Assembly: GCF_902635505.1 (NCBI RefSeq) | Contig: NC_045429.1 | Coordinates: 134,784,804-134,848,803 of the forward strand | From: Sarcophilus harrisii | Taxonomy: Eukaryota; Chordata; Mammalia; Dasyuromorphia; Dasyuridae | Length of the DNA stretch: 64,000 bases | Reading direction: 5' to 3' | In this document: piece by piece, positions 31,871 to 43,740 of the stretch | Position numbering within the stretch: the stretch's first letter is position 1 | Layout of the letters: every line of letters begins with the position of its first letter | Translations under genes and position numbers: made by a program | Notes under the pieces: model-generated | What the model saw: the letters and a program-made list of their open reading frames with translations, nothing else | Told to the model about the DNA's origin: nothing | Database searches by the model: none

Positions 31871-34435
31871 TTTCTCTGTCACTCTCTCTTCTGTCTTCCT
31901 TGTAATGTCTGTTAGCTGTTACTTTTCTTTTGTTGTCAATAGCATCCTATTTTTTCCCCTTCTAATTTTTGGCATTTACCTGGCTCTTGGAAAGCAAATC
32001 AGAAAACCAAGTTTATTATATCTAAAATGAGAGTAAATAGGCTCTGAGTGATGACTTGAGGAGTTCTCTTACAGTAAGAGTGTGAACTTTACAACACACA
32101 AACTTTTGAACCTTTTAGAACACTTCCTAGTTTTCTTCTATGTTCTCAGTGATGGAAATAACTAGACAAATGAATCATTACAAGGAGATGGGGGTCTGGA
32201 ATATTTGAAGGGCACCTGGGTTGGAGCACCTCCATGTGGAGAGGCTAGAGAATTTACTTCAAGAAGAATCATGATCTGAGAAAGACCGTGGAACATGATT
32301 ATAAATTCTGTAACTGGTTAGTATTGCTAAAGAATTGAAGAGGAAGCTCTTTGGTGGATTATAGATGTATTTTAAAAAGCTCATCAGCTTTAGCCACTTT
32401 GTCTTTTGACTTCATTTTAGCTCACTGCTGAGACCATGCTATTAAGGCTTCTCCAAGGCCATGTGAACTTGAAAAACAGGCTTATCTAAGTCTTTGCTCT
32501 TTTTGTTTATCCTTTTTAGTTCTAAGTAAAGGGAGTAGAGTTCTCTAACCCTGATAGTCTTTAAATGTAGAGAGAGCCACAGGAACCTGGGAGTTCAGAT
32601 TTTACAATTAGTGTGGCATTTATGCCTCAAGAAATGAGGATTAACTTTTGGGAGCTACATACAAGACCTAGGTTAGTGGTAACTGAAATATAGGCTTATT
32701 AAGTAGTTTTATTTCTTCTAGGCATGAATTTGGTGTATTCAAGGCTGGACAAGAACTGAAATAAGTTGAAACTACCCTCTCTGGAGAATGAAATAATATA
32801 GGGTCTCCAAAGTATGCCTCTGAGGTGTTTCAGTCTGGGGAGAGTTTGTATTCTATTTTTTCTACATATTTAAAGTAAATATATCTTTGTAAAAATGACT
32901 TAGTATTAAAAGGTTCAATGAAGCTTAAGTGCTAGTCACTGGCCCAATGGAGGGGGGGAGGGCAAGGATTCAGCTGATGGGAGTTTGAGGCAACGGCAGA
33001 AAAGAAGATGAACTCTAAAACCTCAGAGTACTCTATAACTCTGAGAGGGAAGATATAGGAGCCTGACTCTTAGAAGATGGACCAGAATGATTTGCCATAA
33101 CTGTAATAAAAACAACTGCATCAATTCAATTCAACAAAAAAATTGTTAGGCAATTAATATACTTAGAACGTTGGTACTGGGTTTTTGGGTAAATACAAAG
33201 ATAAAGAACACAAGGCACTCCCATAAAAATTATTTAACAGTATACATACTCAAATAAGGTAGCATGGTGTAGTAAAATGATCTTTAGAAGCTCATTGTTA
33301 TCAGAAGACTAGGGTTCAAATCCTCACTCGAATCCAGAGTATTTGTAAGTAGAAAAATCTCTTATATTGAGTCCCAGGATATTTTCCCAGTTGATCTTTC
33401 TAGTCGGCTGAGAGGATCACATTAAATAATATATATATATATATATATAATTATTAATTCTTTGTTTTTCTTCTGTCCTTGGTACTAAATTTTAGAAATT
33501 ATCACTTGGGGATGCCTTGCTTTATAGATGTTCTTAAATGTATTTCCTCTGTTTCCCCAATTAGAAAATAATCTCAAGGACAAGTACTGTATTTTTTAAA
33601 ATCTCTTTTGAATTTCCCATAGCACCTTCCAACGTTTTCTGATACTCCCTTATGGAAGTCCCTAACTGATTTAAGTAAGGGGTTGTTCTTGTTACCTTAT
33701 AGTCTATTCTCTGACCATAGTGAGGAATTGGAATCCAACCAAACTGTCTGATTCAAAAAGCATAGCAGTTTGAGGCCATTTAGCTTAGAGGAACAGCCCT
33801 TCACACCTCTTTAGTCCCTCAGGGTATCTCTGTGCTACAGTGAAACACAATAATTGAATAGTAATCAGCAGATGGAAGGAGAGAGAACAGGATGTACAAC
33901 TAATTTGAATAAATCTGGGTTAGTTCAGGAAAAGCCATTTATCATTTGATGCCCTCTTGGTGGGCCATGGATCAGTGAGATCAGTCAAATGAAGAATAAA
34001 ATCTGGACCTTATCATGTTAAATCCCCAGCAAAAACATTGGCATCCTATCTTGAGGCTTTTCCCTTAATTTAGAATGGTCAAAGATAATATCTTTTCTGT
34101 AGTTAGTCTTCTGATACTAGTTAGATTAGATTTCTTTCTTAATAGAAGGAAGAACTTGCATTAGCTGTAAAGAAGTAAATGGAATACTCTTAATGATGTC
34201 AGAATATGAATGACAATTATATATTTACACATGCACATCTATAAGGAGAGCACATTCAAGGAAGGGTCAATGGTGGGTACCACAGTTTGTTTGTTGTGAC
34301 TTTCAACCTGATGTTTATTATCCATTTTATTGGAAGATGAGATGAAAATACCCATATACATCTCTTGCTCCTTTAAGTGAAGGCCTTGGTTTAAGTCCAT
34401 TTCCTTCCATTTCCAGAGCCTGGGCCAATTACTTT
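31871..34435. other. Mostly unassigned sequence
   Basis: Holds a likely MIR at 33,262-33,350 ('gactagggttcaaatcctca'), a (TA)n run at 33,428-33,448 and a probable L2 3' end at 33,540-33,625 ('ctcaaggacaagtactgtat'). No gene-like frame. Confidence 0.4.
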
Positions 34436-34439
34436 ATCA

Positions 34440-34735
34440 GATGATGTTTTTAAAAAATATTTTATTGATGCCTCTTTTTTTTAAAAGAACCACAGCAATA
34501 ATTTTCTGATATGCCCCTACCTCACAGAACAAAGAAGGACTGTTGAGCAAAACCAACTCACAAAATTATCACATATGTCATGTAGTTAACATTTGACATT
34601 CATTGCCCTTCTTCCCTTATCTCCCAATACTACTTTGAAGAGACATGTGTTTTATATCAGATTGTGGAGGAGGGGAACCTGTTTTCTTCATGTGTTCTTT
34701 GCCTCTGTTTTTTCAATACTTTTTTAAAAAAAATC
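34440..34735 (-). repeat. L1 3' UTR fragment, minus strand
   Basis: 'aaatattttattgatgcctc', 'ttctgatatgcccctacctc' and 'gagcaaaaccaactcacaaa' match another marsupial L1 3' end on the opposite strand. Its continuation lies beyond a SINE, at 35,400-35,770. Confidence 0.65.
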
Positions 34736-34865
34736 ATGAGCTTAATAATCATTAGTAAACAAACACATTTTGATACACAATGAACAAATAAAGAAGATTG
34801 TATATGCATAGATGTAATTCTATTATACATAATTTTTAAAGATGTTGCTATTGTTTAATCTTTTT

Positions 34866-35110
34866 TTTTTCAGTCATGTCCAACTCTTTGTGTCTCCCTT
34901 TTGGGGTTTTCCTGGATAAGATGCTTGAATGATTTGCCATTTCCTTCTTCAGCTCATTTTACAGATGAGGAAACTGAGGCAAACAGGATTAAGTGACACA
35001 TAGATCACATAGATCTGAGTAGTCATAGATTATAGTGATTGAGGCTAGATTTGAATTTAGATCTTCCTGACTCCAGAGCTGATACTCTACCCACTGTACC
35101 ATCTACACAA
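34866..35110 (-). repeat. RTE-tailed tRNA SINE (Mar1-like), minus strand
   Basis: 'cagtcatgtccaactctttg', 'gatttgccatttccttcttc', 'agctcattttacagatgagg', 'aaactgaggcaaacaggatt' and 'cttcctgactccagagctga' give the reverse-complement order of the SINE in near-complete form. Confidence 0.9.
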
Positions 35111-35399
35111 GCTATTAAAAAACAAGCAACAATAACCAAAAAACTGCTTTGCTTGGGTTTCCTTCTGAACTTCTTTTTGTTTCTTTATGTACATATGAAG
35201 ACTATTTGATGAATAATCTCTTTCTTTTCTTCCTCTTTTTTTTTTTTGCCTTTCTGTCATTATTCACTAATTTCCCCCATAGGAAGGCCCTTCTCAAAAC
35301 CCTTTAACAAATAGGTATAGCAAAGACAAAATAAATCAGCACTTTGACCATGTCTGAAAGCCTATATACTATGCTGTAAAGTAGTCACTCACCTCTCTG

Positions 35400-35770
35400 C
35401 CAACAGGCAATTGGCAAGTTTCATTATCAATATTCTAATGAGATGATGATTGCTTTTTGCATTGTTTAGATATAAATCCTTCAAATGTACTTTCTTTTAT
35501 ATTTCTGTGGTCATTGTGTTAATTATCCTGATCATTCTTTCATTTTCACTCTGCATCAATTCTCTAAATCCTTCATATGAGTCTTTTTTAATGGTACTAT
35601 AATATTGTATATTATATACAATATCCTATATTATATATATATTATTGTATATTATATACAATTTGGTCAGCCACTCCCCAATTGATGGGTGCCTACTTTG
35701 TTTCTAGTTCTTTCTGATGTTCTTCAGATTGCTTTGATATCTTGATATCTTTGATATCTTTCAGAAAAGA
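35400..35770 (-). repeat. L1 3' fragment, minus strand
   Basis: 'cattttcactctgcatcaat', 'atttggtcagccactcccca' and 'attgatgggtgcctactttg' are marsupial L1 ORF2 end read on the opposite strand. The same 19 bases ('attgtatattatatacaat') occur at 35,604-35,622 and 35,644-35,662. Confidence 0.75.
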
Positions 35771-38300
35771 TTATATAGATTGGTTTCTTCCTTGTAATTA
35801 GTTCTTCTTTTCTCAAGACATTGACCATTATTTATCAAAGCATAAGACTGGTGGATGGGGAAGTGATGGAAAGTAATAATTATCAGTATTCTTTCTTTTC
35901 TATCTCCTTTTGTCTCTGGAGATTTAATCAGCTACACCCTATGGCAACAATTAGGCTTTTTTTTTTTTTAAGTCAGGACAAAAAAATAATATAATGCTCC
36001 TTTAGGTCTAAAGGGGTCTCTCCCCTGCCCCTTTATGGAACTGCTATAATTCCATATTTTGGAATGAAATATACTCCATAATTACTCAGGTTACATTTAA
36101 AACAGTAGTTTGGATCTCTGCTTTAATTTAAATCTATATTCATCTCTAGCTACCCTCTGGTCTTTTTATAGTAGGGAAAAATTCAGGTTACTGGTAAGGT
36201 TTGAGTTAAGAATTGAGGGAAGTATGTCATACTTAGTACAGGGGAAATTTGGGAAAGATCAGACCTTTGCAGGGTAGATAAAACCAGTTTGCTTGAACTC
36301 ACATCTTCTACTCTAAGATGTCAATAAGACCAATAGCCATCCTTAGTCTTTCCTTTCTCTTCTGCAGCTTAGTCCTACTTTTCTGTCTCTTTTTCCTCCC
36401 ATTGCCCTTGTGCTATCATGTCTTTTTGGATTAGCTTGTTAAGTCCTAGGTGAGAATGGAGAGGATGATCACAGAATTGTGGTGAGGTCAGGGTAGCAAT
36501 TCCTAATTTGAGATAAACATATGATAATTTCAGAGTGACCATTGTCTTTGTCAAAAGGTAGGTTTATTTAGAAAAAGATGTTATTGATAAAAAGAAAAGG
36601 TAAAATAGGCACCCAAAATGGTAAATTTGAAATAGATTTGGGAGAGTAATAGGGTTACCAAGGAAAGAAAATTGGAAGAATTCATTAAAGGAATATATGC
36701 CATGAGACCTGAGTATACCATTTACTGGCAGGTTAAATCTGTAGAGAAGTTTAGCAGACTAACCAGAGTTAGCTATAGTATGGAGAAAGGTGACATTAAA
36801 GGGAATGATACTGTGAGAGGAAGAGAGTGTGGTACACTCACAGTGGGCTTAGTCCTGGAAAGAACTTAGTAAAGATCTTAAAAAGAGCACATCTTTTACA
36901 GGAGAAATACAATCTTAGGGGGTTCTAAGAGGAGGAGGGGAAGTATCAGGGAAGAATTTGGTAGCTCAGAGGGAGGGATCAAGGAGGAGCAGGCAGACCA
37001 AATCTCACATCTCAAAGTCTGAGGTTTGAGGGATAGGCAATGGAAGTTGATAAAGAGTTCCATTTTTACAATCCCTCTGTACAAACAAGATAGTCTGGGA
37101 CTTGATTATGTCTGATGCAGCTGGTTGGGCTTTTTCCTAACAGGGGAAGAGACTAAGCTCAAAGCCTTTATCAGTTATCTCTGCTCAGCTATTGAGGTCC
37201 CTAAGTACTTCCTTTCCGTCTTTTCACACTTGCATCTCTAGGTCCATTTTATACAAAACTCATATTCTTCCCAGTAATTTTGAACATACTTCCTACGTGA
37301 CATATTTTACTTTATCCAATAACTTTCAGTTAGCCTAAAGTGATTACTGATTGATTATTTAGAGAAGATCTAGTTCACACCTCTTATTTGAATGATTTAA
37401 TAAAGATGTGTTATGAAATGATAAGGGCATCAAGACTAAGGGTGGTGAGATGATTGGTCAATTAACATCTTTTTACCCTTTTATACAGCCTTAATATTAA
37501 CTACTGTCTTTAGTGAGGAATAATAATTACAAAAATATGGGAATTGTGTTTCTGGTTATTTTTCCATTTCCAAGACTAATCATTTGCTTAGTAATGAATG
37601 ACTGATTAAAACCATCAATAAGGGAAATTCTATTTGTATTTTACAAGTCTTACATTTCAAATTAGAAAACCTTGCCCAAATTATGCCTTTTAATACATCA
37701 TTACATAAAATCCTCTTGTTCCAAATGATTAGCATCCAAAGCAAAGATTCAATGGAACAGTTAATTAATATTCTAGTTGTTTTTCCTGATTGATGGCATT
37801 TGCTTATGTTGAATCTTTATTTGGAATGTAAAACATGTAGGTAATAAACATATAAGGTTTTTTTTTTATTATCATGCTTGGAAACATTAAATATTCTGGA
37901 TCTTGAATCTTCAGCTCATCTTTAAGGGCAAGCAAAGGGCTTGCCACTTTTACCATCTCTTTTCATTTGATGTGGTTTTTACATGTCCTTTTCTCTCATA
38001 CACCAGGTTTTCTTTAGCCACATACTAAGTAGGCTGGTTCAGTATATCCTATTGTTACTTATATCCCATCATGGCTATATGACATATTTTGAACAAATGA
38101 TTATCAGGAAATGAAAACCAGTAGCATTATCGCTGGACAAGGGGATGGGGGGATACTTGCTTTAACTCTGTACCTTTTCCCTTCCAGTATTTTATCTATC
38201 TTCACTATATAAATTTCAGTCCATTCAAAGAACAATGAGCAATGGTGATATAAAGGGAAATTAGAGAGAGATCCTTTATGTCTTTCCCTCTCTCCTCACA
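35771..38300. other. Unassigned sequence
   Basis: Open frames at 36,672-36,869 and 36,896-37,084 have no domain. No repeats identified with confidence. Confidence 0.4.
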
Positions 38301-38305
38301 TAGTA

Positions 38306-38420
38306 TTATTTTATTTTTTCCAATTACATGTAAAGATAGTTTTCAACATTCCTTTTTGTAAGATTTTGAGTTCTATATTTTTCTCCCTCCCTCCCCTCAT
38401 GCTGCTTTAATTTCTTAAAA
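38306..38420 (-). repeat. L1 3' end, minus strand
   Basis: 'ttttccaattacatgtaaag', 'atagttttcaacattccttt' and 'ttgtaagattttgagttcta' are the exact 3' terminus of the common marsupial L1 on the opposite strand; only the last about 115 bp is present. Confidence 0.9.
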
Positions 38421-38601
38421 ATGGGATAGATTTCTGTTGTAGAAAAATGTAGAGGGATGTTGATGTTTGTTTTTAGATTTTATTCATAGGAACAAGTATT
38501 GTAATATTGATAACATTTTTATTTTCAAAGAATGAATAATTCTACACTTATTCAGAGAAGGTGGGTTGTTTTAGACTTGAGTGCTGACAAAATAATAATA
38601 A

Positions 38602-38681
38602 TAATTGTAATAACTGAGTTACAATGTGTTCTAACGCTTATAAAGCAATTAGAATATGTTGTAACTCAGTCATTACAATTA
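38602..38681 (+). ncRNA. miRNA-precursor-like hairpin (candidate only)
   Basis: Arms 38,602-38,634 and 38,649-38,681 pair over 33 positions: 29 Watson-Crick, 3 G:U on the plus-strand RNA, and one A.C mismatch, with a 14-nt loop. Some or all may be a by-product of a MIR3-like fragment duplicated in inverted orientation, as 'cttataaagcaatt' appears in the loop and again at about 38,692. No evidence of transcription can be read here. Confidence 0.35.
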
Positions 38682-38851
38682 CAATACAATACTTATAAAG
38701 CAATTGATGTGTATTATCTTATTTAATTCTCATGACAATTCTGTGTAACATATGTACCACAGATGTCAGAGGTGTTGACAACTCCATTTCTAACTTTGGC
38801 ATTTTTATTAGCTGTTCCTGCTTTCCTTTTAACCATTTTTTGGGGGAAGAG

Positions 38852-38997
38852 GGTGAGGCAATTGGGGTTAAGTGACTTGCGTAGGGTCACTCAGCTAGTA
38901 AGTGTTGTGTCTAAAGCCACATTTGAACTTGGGTTCTCCTGACTTCAGGGCCAATACTTTATCCACTGCAGTACCTATCTGCCCCCCTTAGCTTCAT
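38852..38997 (-). repeat. WSINE1-like tRNA SINE, minus strand
   Basis: 'gtgaggcaattggggttaag', 'tgacttgcgtagggtcactc', 'agctagtaagtgttgtgtct', 'ttcagggccaatactttatc' and 'cactgcagtacctatctgcc' are the full SINE in reverse complement. Confidence 0.93.
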
Positions 38998-39149
38998 TTT
39001 TTTAGACTTCTTTGTTTCCTTGGAGACTAAGCTCAAAGCACTAACAACAGGATGTGATCCTGACCCCTTCAATGCTGATTTCTATCCCCTTCCACAAAAG
39101 AAAAATTGTAATTTTTTTGAATATACAATTACAAGTTCCTCTTGTCTTA

Positions 39150-39265
39150 CCTGAGAAAATGTAAATTCCTTGAAGCAGGAACTGTTTCATTTTTGTTTCT
39201 GAATCCCCAGCACCTGTAGCAATGCTTGGCACATAGTAGGTACTTAATAAGTGCTTATTGGTTGA
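39150..39265 (+). repeat. L2 LINE 3' end
   Basis: 'gtaaattccttgaagcagga', 'actgtttcatttttgtttct', 'gaatccccagcacctgtagc' and 'ggcacatagtaggtacttaa' are a textbook L2 3' terminus. Confidence 0.92.
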
Positions 39266-39500
39266 TTTTTAGATGAGGAATTTGAACCTCAGAGAAGTTA
39301 AATGGCCTCTTCAGTCTCAAAGCTAGTAAATGTCAGAGGTGGGACTTGAACCCTGAATTTAGTCATAAGTTAATTGCTCTACCCACTATGCTTATTTACA
39401 AAACAAAGATAAAAATACCTAGACCACTTACTTCTCAAGGTCATTGGGAGATTAAATGAGATGTTATATGCGTGTGTTTGCTATAAAGTATTTTTCAAAA
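39266..39500. repeat. MIR fragments in opposite orientations
   Basis: 'gaacctcagagaagttaaat' with 'gtgggacttgaaccctgaat' is minus-strand MIR (39,270-39,395). 'aaaatacctagaccacttac' with 'agattaaatgagatgttata' is plus-strand MIR tail (39,405-39,480). Confidence 0.55.
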
Positions 39501-39540
39501 CTTAAAATTTTGTATACATTTCTCCTATTATCATACAAAT

Positions 39541-39599
39541 AGAGTGCCAGTTAGAGCATTGGAATTTGATTCAGTAAAAGCTGCATTCAAATTCTTTTT
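39541..39599 (+). repeat. MIR SINE, left part, split by a HAL1-like element
   Basis: 'gccagttagagcattggaat' and 'aaaagctgcattcaaattct' are the MIR 5' part. The remainder continues at 42,046-42,215. Confidence 0.7.
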
Positions 39600-42045
39600 C
39601 CAAATTTATTTTATTTAAAGAAACAGAATAAAAAAAGAAAAACAGAAAATACAATACAAATTACAAATACAATACAAAACAAAATGAAACAAAACAAAAG
39701 AGAACATTGTCATGTTCCCAGCAGAACATCAGGGAGGATTCAATATATATATAATAATAAATAGCAGTTCAAGAAAGTATATATATACTTTCTTGACCTT
39801 TCTTGAATTTCTTTTATTAATATATATTTATTAATATATATTAATAAAAGAAATTTATATTCACAACCGGCCATCTTTTATTTACCTCCCTGTAAATTTT
39901 TCTTTTGTTCTCTGCTATGTACTTTTTTTACTTTATTCTTTTTTTCCTCCTTTCATCCCACCTCCACCCCAAAGCAGGCTATAATTAAGAAAGGATATAT
40001 TTATATACATATGTAGATATATACATACACATTCTACCTTCACACATTGAGGCACATATCTTTCCTATCCCTGCTGACATTTTGCTTTAATTCTGCTCCT
40101 TAACTTGCCTAGCTATTACTTAACCTCCTCCTATCCATGAATTCCTCCCTTGTTTTCTTCCCTTACTTTTTGCTTTCCCATCTATCCATTTCTCTACACT
40201 TATTTCTTTATAGATATTTGGAGGATATTATATCCTTCATAGTATATATTTAACCCATTTTCAATGTGAGTAGACTACAAGCCCTCCTCCCTCCTCTAAT
40301 GCCTTTCTGTCTATTTTTCCTCTGTACCTTATTTGTATGACATAATTACTATTTTTTACCTTAACTATGTCCCAATCTTTCATTTGAGCTGCCCTATTGT
40401 TGATGTCAATTTAAAATATTTGTTATAATTTCCCATGTTAAAAAAAAAACAAAAAACAAACCATAAACAATTTGTCCATGTTGAGTTTCTTGAAATTGAT
40501 CTTTGATATTGGCTTTTATATATTAAATTTTCTATTAAGTTCAGGTTTGGTTTGATACAAAGTCCTGAAAATCTGTAAGTTCATTGAATGTCTACTTTTT
40601 CTCATTTGAAATTAGAGATAATTTTGCCAAATATGATATTTTTGGCCACCTAGTTCTTTTGATTGTTGGTATTTATGATTCCAGTACCTGTAGTCTTTTA
40701 TTGTGGCTGCTGACAAATGCTGTACAATTCTATTTGTAGCTCCAGCATATTTGAATTTTTTTTCTCGTTTCTTGCAAAATTTTCTCTTTGATATGAGGTT
40801 TTGAAATTTGACAGTAATGTTCCTATGTGTTTTCCACAAAATATCTTGTTGAGATGGTAATTGGTAGATTTTTTTCTATTTCTACTTTTCCCTCACGTTC
40901 TATCATTTCAGGACAATTTTCTTGGATTATTTCTTGTATTATCGTGTCAAGGTCCTTTTTTTTTTTTTGGTCACAACTTCGGGCAGTTCAGTTATTTTAT
41001 ATTTCCTCTTCTTAATCTGTTCTCCAGATCTGTCCTTTTTCTTATGTTTCACAGTCTGTCCTATTGTTCATTCTTTATAATCTGTTTTTTTATTTCTTGA
41101 TCTCTCAGTTTCACTGGCTTCCCCTTGCCCAATTCTAATTTTCAAAGAGTTATTTTCATCTTTGAGACTCTGCATCTCTTTTTCTAGTTGATAAACTTTT
41201 TTTTTTCATAATCTTGTTTTTCTTGGATGGTTTTTATTTTTAACTTTTAGTTTTTCCTCAATGTCTCTCATTTGATTTTTAAGTTTCTATAAATTCTTTC
41301 TGGGCAGGGAGACATTTCACTTTTTGGGGTAGATTTTTTTTTTACTTCATTGACCTACTCTGAAGATGAACCCTGGTCTTTCTATAGTGAGGTTCTTTCT
41401 TTTTTGCAAGTTAATTTTTTTTTTTTTTAAATAAGAGGTATTGGAGTAAGTAGCTCTAATCTTGGGAGTGGGCAGGATGGTGTCTCTGGCTTCACTTCAG
41501 CTCTTCCCTCTGATCAAGAACCCTAAACCAAGAGCACCACCCTCCAGCAATACCTGTAGCATCATCATCAGCATCCCTGTCCCCCTGCCTCTGTACTCCT
41601 AGTGGGCTGGCTCCTTCTCACCCAAGATGGAGTCCCTGCAGCACAGGTGAACCTAGTGTTCCTAATCAGCTGAGGTTCTCTTCTCTTCTCAGACCCAGAT
41701 CCGACTCTGCAAACAGTGCAGGAGGTGAAAGTTTCTTTGGTTTCTGTGGAGGCTCCAGTCACACCCAGCTAGCCCGAGGGGTCCCCATTGGTGTTTCTGA
41801 GAGGTTAGCCCAGAGGCTAACTTTGTGAAATGCAAACACATGAGTTAATCCCATGTGATCTTTCTTTGGATCTTCTCTTTTGTACCTGTAAGAACTCCTG
41901 TCCTATCTCAAGTCTTTTTGATTTTTCACTAGTCTCTGTTCACCCTGAGGCACAAATTTGTTCTATTTGTGGGGAAATCTTGAAAGGTTGAAATTTACCA
42001 ACTTATTCTGCCATCTTTCCAGAATCCTCCCTCCCCCTTGCCCCA
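39600..42045 (-). mobile_element. Nearly full-length HAL1-like (half-L1) element, minus strand
   Basis: About 2.45 kb. From its 5' end (right): 42,045 to about 41,350 is a GC-richer 5' region whose opening, read minus, is 'ggattctggaaagatggcag', like other L1/HAL1 starts. Next comes an ORF1 region (about 41,350-40,560) with a lysine/glutamate-rich coiled-coil segment. It is followed by a stretch encoding NITVKFQN and VQHLSAATIKDYRYWN, matching the L1 ORF1 C-terminal motif HIIVRF..RxTxDLSAxTLxxRRxW. Then comes a long 3' region to an A-rich end at the left. No ORF2 (endonuclease or reverse transcriptase) motif is visible, as expected for HAL1. Flanks 'attcaaattcttttt' and 'gtttaaattctattt' agree at 12 of 15 positions, a worn target duplication. 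The ORF1 frame has several stops, so it is inactive. Confidence 0.8.
39769..39855. repeat. Two consecutive DNA palindromes
   Basis: 39,769-39,796 is a perfect 28-bp palindrome with a TA-repeat centre. 39,806-39,855 is a perfect 23-bp inverted repeat with a 4-base loop. Both lie in the 3' region of the HAL1-like element, and the related copy at 23,963-24,258 lacks them. Confidence 0.9.
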
Positions 42046-42215
42046 GTTTAAATTCTATTTTAAATATTTAATAGTAGTTTATCTTTGAGAAGCCTCCTCT
42101 CTATCTCTCATTGCTTCAATTTCCTGATTATAAAATGGGAATAATGACAACACCTACTTCACAGTGTGATTGTGAGTGTCAAATGTGGTAAAGTACTTAG
42201 CAAACCTCAAAGTAT
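42046..42215 (+). repeat. MIR SINE, right part
   Basis: 'attgcttcaatttcctgatt', 'ataaaatgggaataatgaca' and 'cttcacagtgtgattgtgag' complete the MIR interrupted at 39,599. Confidence 0.8.
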
Positions 42216-42239
42216 CATATAAAGATGAGACATCATTAT

Positions 42240-42335
42240 CCTCATCATCTTGGACTAGACCTGTAATTTCATTAGTGAAGGTTACTTCCAGTAAGGAAAC
42301 TTCCTCTAACAAAACAGATAAGCTCCCGTTCTGCT
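42240..42335 (-). repeat. Marsupial tRNA-type SINE 3' body, minus strand
   Basis: 'ctagacctgtaatttcatta' and 'aggaaacttcctctaacaaa' are the reverse complement of the 3' body seen at 1,755-1,836 and 49,505-49,565. Confidence 0.5.
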
Positions 42336-42854
42336 ACTTAGGTCATTTTATAGTGCACTAAGGCGTTAAAATATTTGCTCATGGTTATTCAACCTATATA
42401 TGTTAGAGGAAAAACTTGAATTCAGATCTTTCTGATTCTAAGATCAGCTCTATTTACCTTTTATATCTCATCTTCTGAGATAATAATATTGTTTTTATGC
42501 AATATCAACAATTTTCTTTTCAAATCCATGCTTCAGATTAGTTAATGGGATTACCTATTGTTTGTTACTTGAATGACTGTTTTCTAGATAGCTTTTTCAT
42601 TTCTAGGATTGCAGTTAGGATCCATTAGAGGCTTGATATTAGCACAGCAGAACAACATCTCCCGTCTTGAATAGCCTCATAATTATCTCAGGACTTATAT
42701 GTTCATCTTCTGAGATCTTCATGTCCCAGGTGTCAGTGATATGTTTGTTCCTTTCTAGTACTTCCTTACAGTAGAATATGATATTATAATCTTCTGCCCT
42801 CAACAATACAACTTTGATGTAACATGAGGTTTCTTTCCCCAATCCCCTATTCAA

Positions 42855-43355
42855 CATTTATTTATTTTTAATTTATGGAATAAAACAAACGTTTCCATGA
42901 CATAAGTATAGTAGAAAAAGATCATTGCACATGAAACTGTAAATCCTATTCTTTTGAAATGTATAATAAAGTTGTCATGCAAATTTCTTTTTTCTTCTTC
43001 CCCCTCCCTTCATGGCTACCCTTACACACAAATATGTATATATGCAAAATTATTCTATACATACTTCTATATTATCTGGTTGAAGATAACGTCTTTCTTT
43101 ATATGTCTTTATCTCTTTATAGTTAATGAGGGTATTTATAATAGTTAAAATAGTTAAAATAACATTCACTCAAAGTCATTCTTAAAACAATATTGCTATT
43201 AGTATATATAATGTTTTCTTGGTATTTCTCATTTCACTCTTCATTATTTCATACAAGTCTTTCTATGTTTTTCTAAGATCTTTGAGCTTATCATTTCTTA
43301 TAGCACAATAATATTCCATTACAATCATAGATCACAATTTTTATATACCTAACAT
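42855..43355 (-). repeat. L1 3' UTR fragment, minus strand
   Basis: 'taaaacaaacgtttccatga', 'gatcattgcacatgaaactg', 'gcaaaattattctatacata', 'actcaaagtcattcttaaaa' and 'ttcttatagcacaataatat' follow a marsupial L1 3' UTR variant read on the opposite strand. Confidence 0.8.
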
Positions 43356-43671
43356 TTAGTCCTGAGTCCTTGATCTAGTTAAGCATCAGTGAAAATATCA
43401 TTTTGACACTGAGCAGGCAACTGGGATGTTTGTTAAGTGTAGTTGTCAGCTTGACTTTTCAATATCATTAGCTGGGCATACAAATAATATTATTGCCCCT
43501 ATGGTGACATAGAGGACAATGGTCATATGATTAAGCTGACCTGGTTATATTAATATGAGTGTGCTAGTAAATATTTAGCAACTAGTTCTCTAACCAGGCA
43601 ACATATTTTTTTAAAGTTTAATCTGTGTTAACTTTTATTTCATCATTTTCTTAAACTTATACACTCAACAA

Positions 43672-43740
43672 AACAATAAATCAAACCCTGATTTGTAGCA
43701 TTTGCTGATTTCCAATGTGTAAATGCGCAAGTTCAAGTTA
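43672..43740. repeat. Interspersed repeat of unknown family, copy 2
   Basis: 'tcaaaccctgatttgtagca' and 'tttgctgatttccaatgtgt' match copy 1 at 22,821-22,960, in the same orientation. Confidence 0.5.

Noticed and set aside
31706-32030. Leu/Ser repeat protein frames
   Set aside because: Produced entirely by the (TC)n microsatellite and its degenerate extension.
35600-35665. TA-rich near-palindromic repeats as an origin or hairpin RNA
   Set aside because: Low-complexity TA sequence inside an L1 fragment; the repeated 19-mer is easily explained by slippage.
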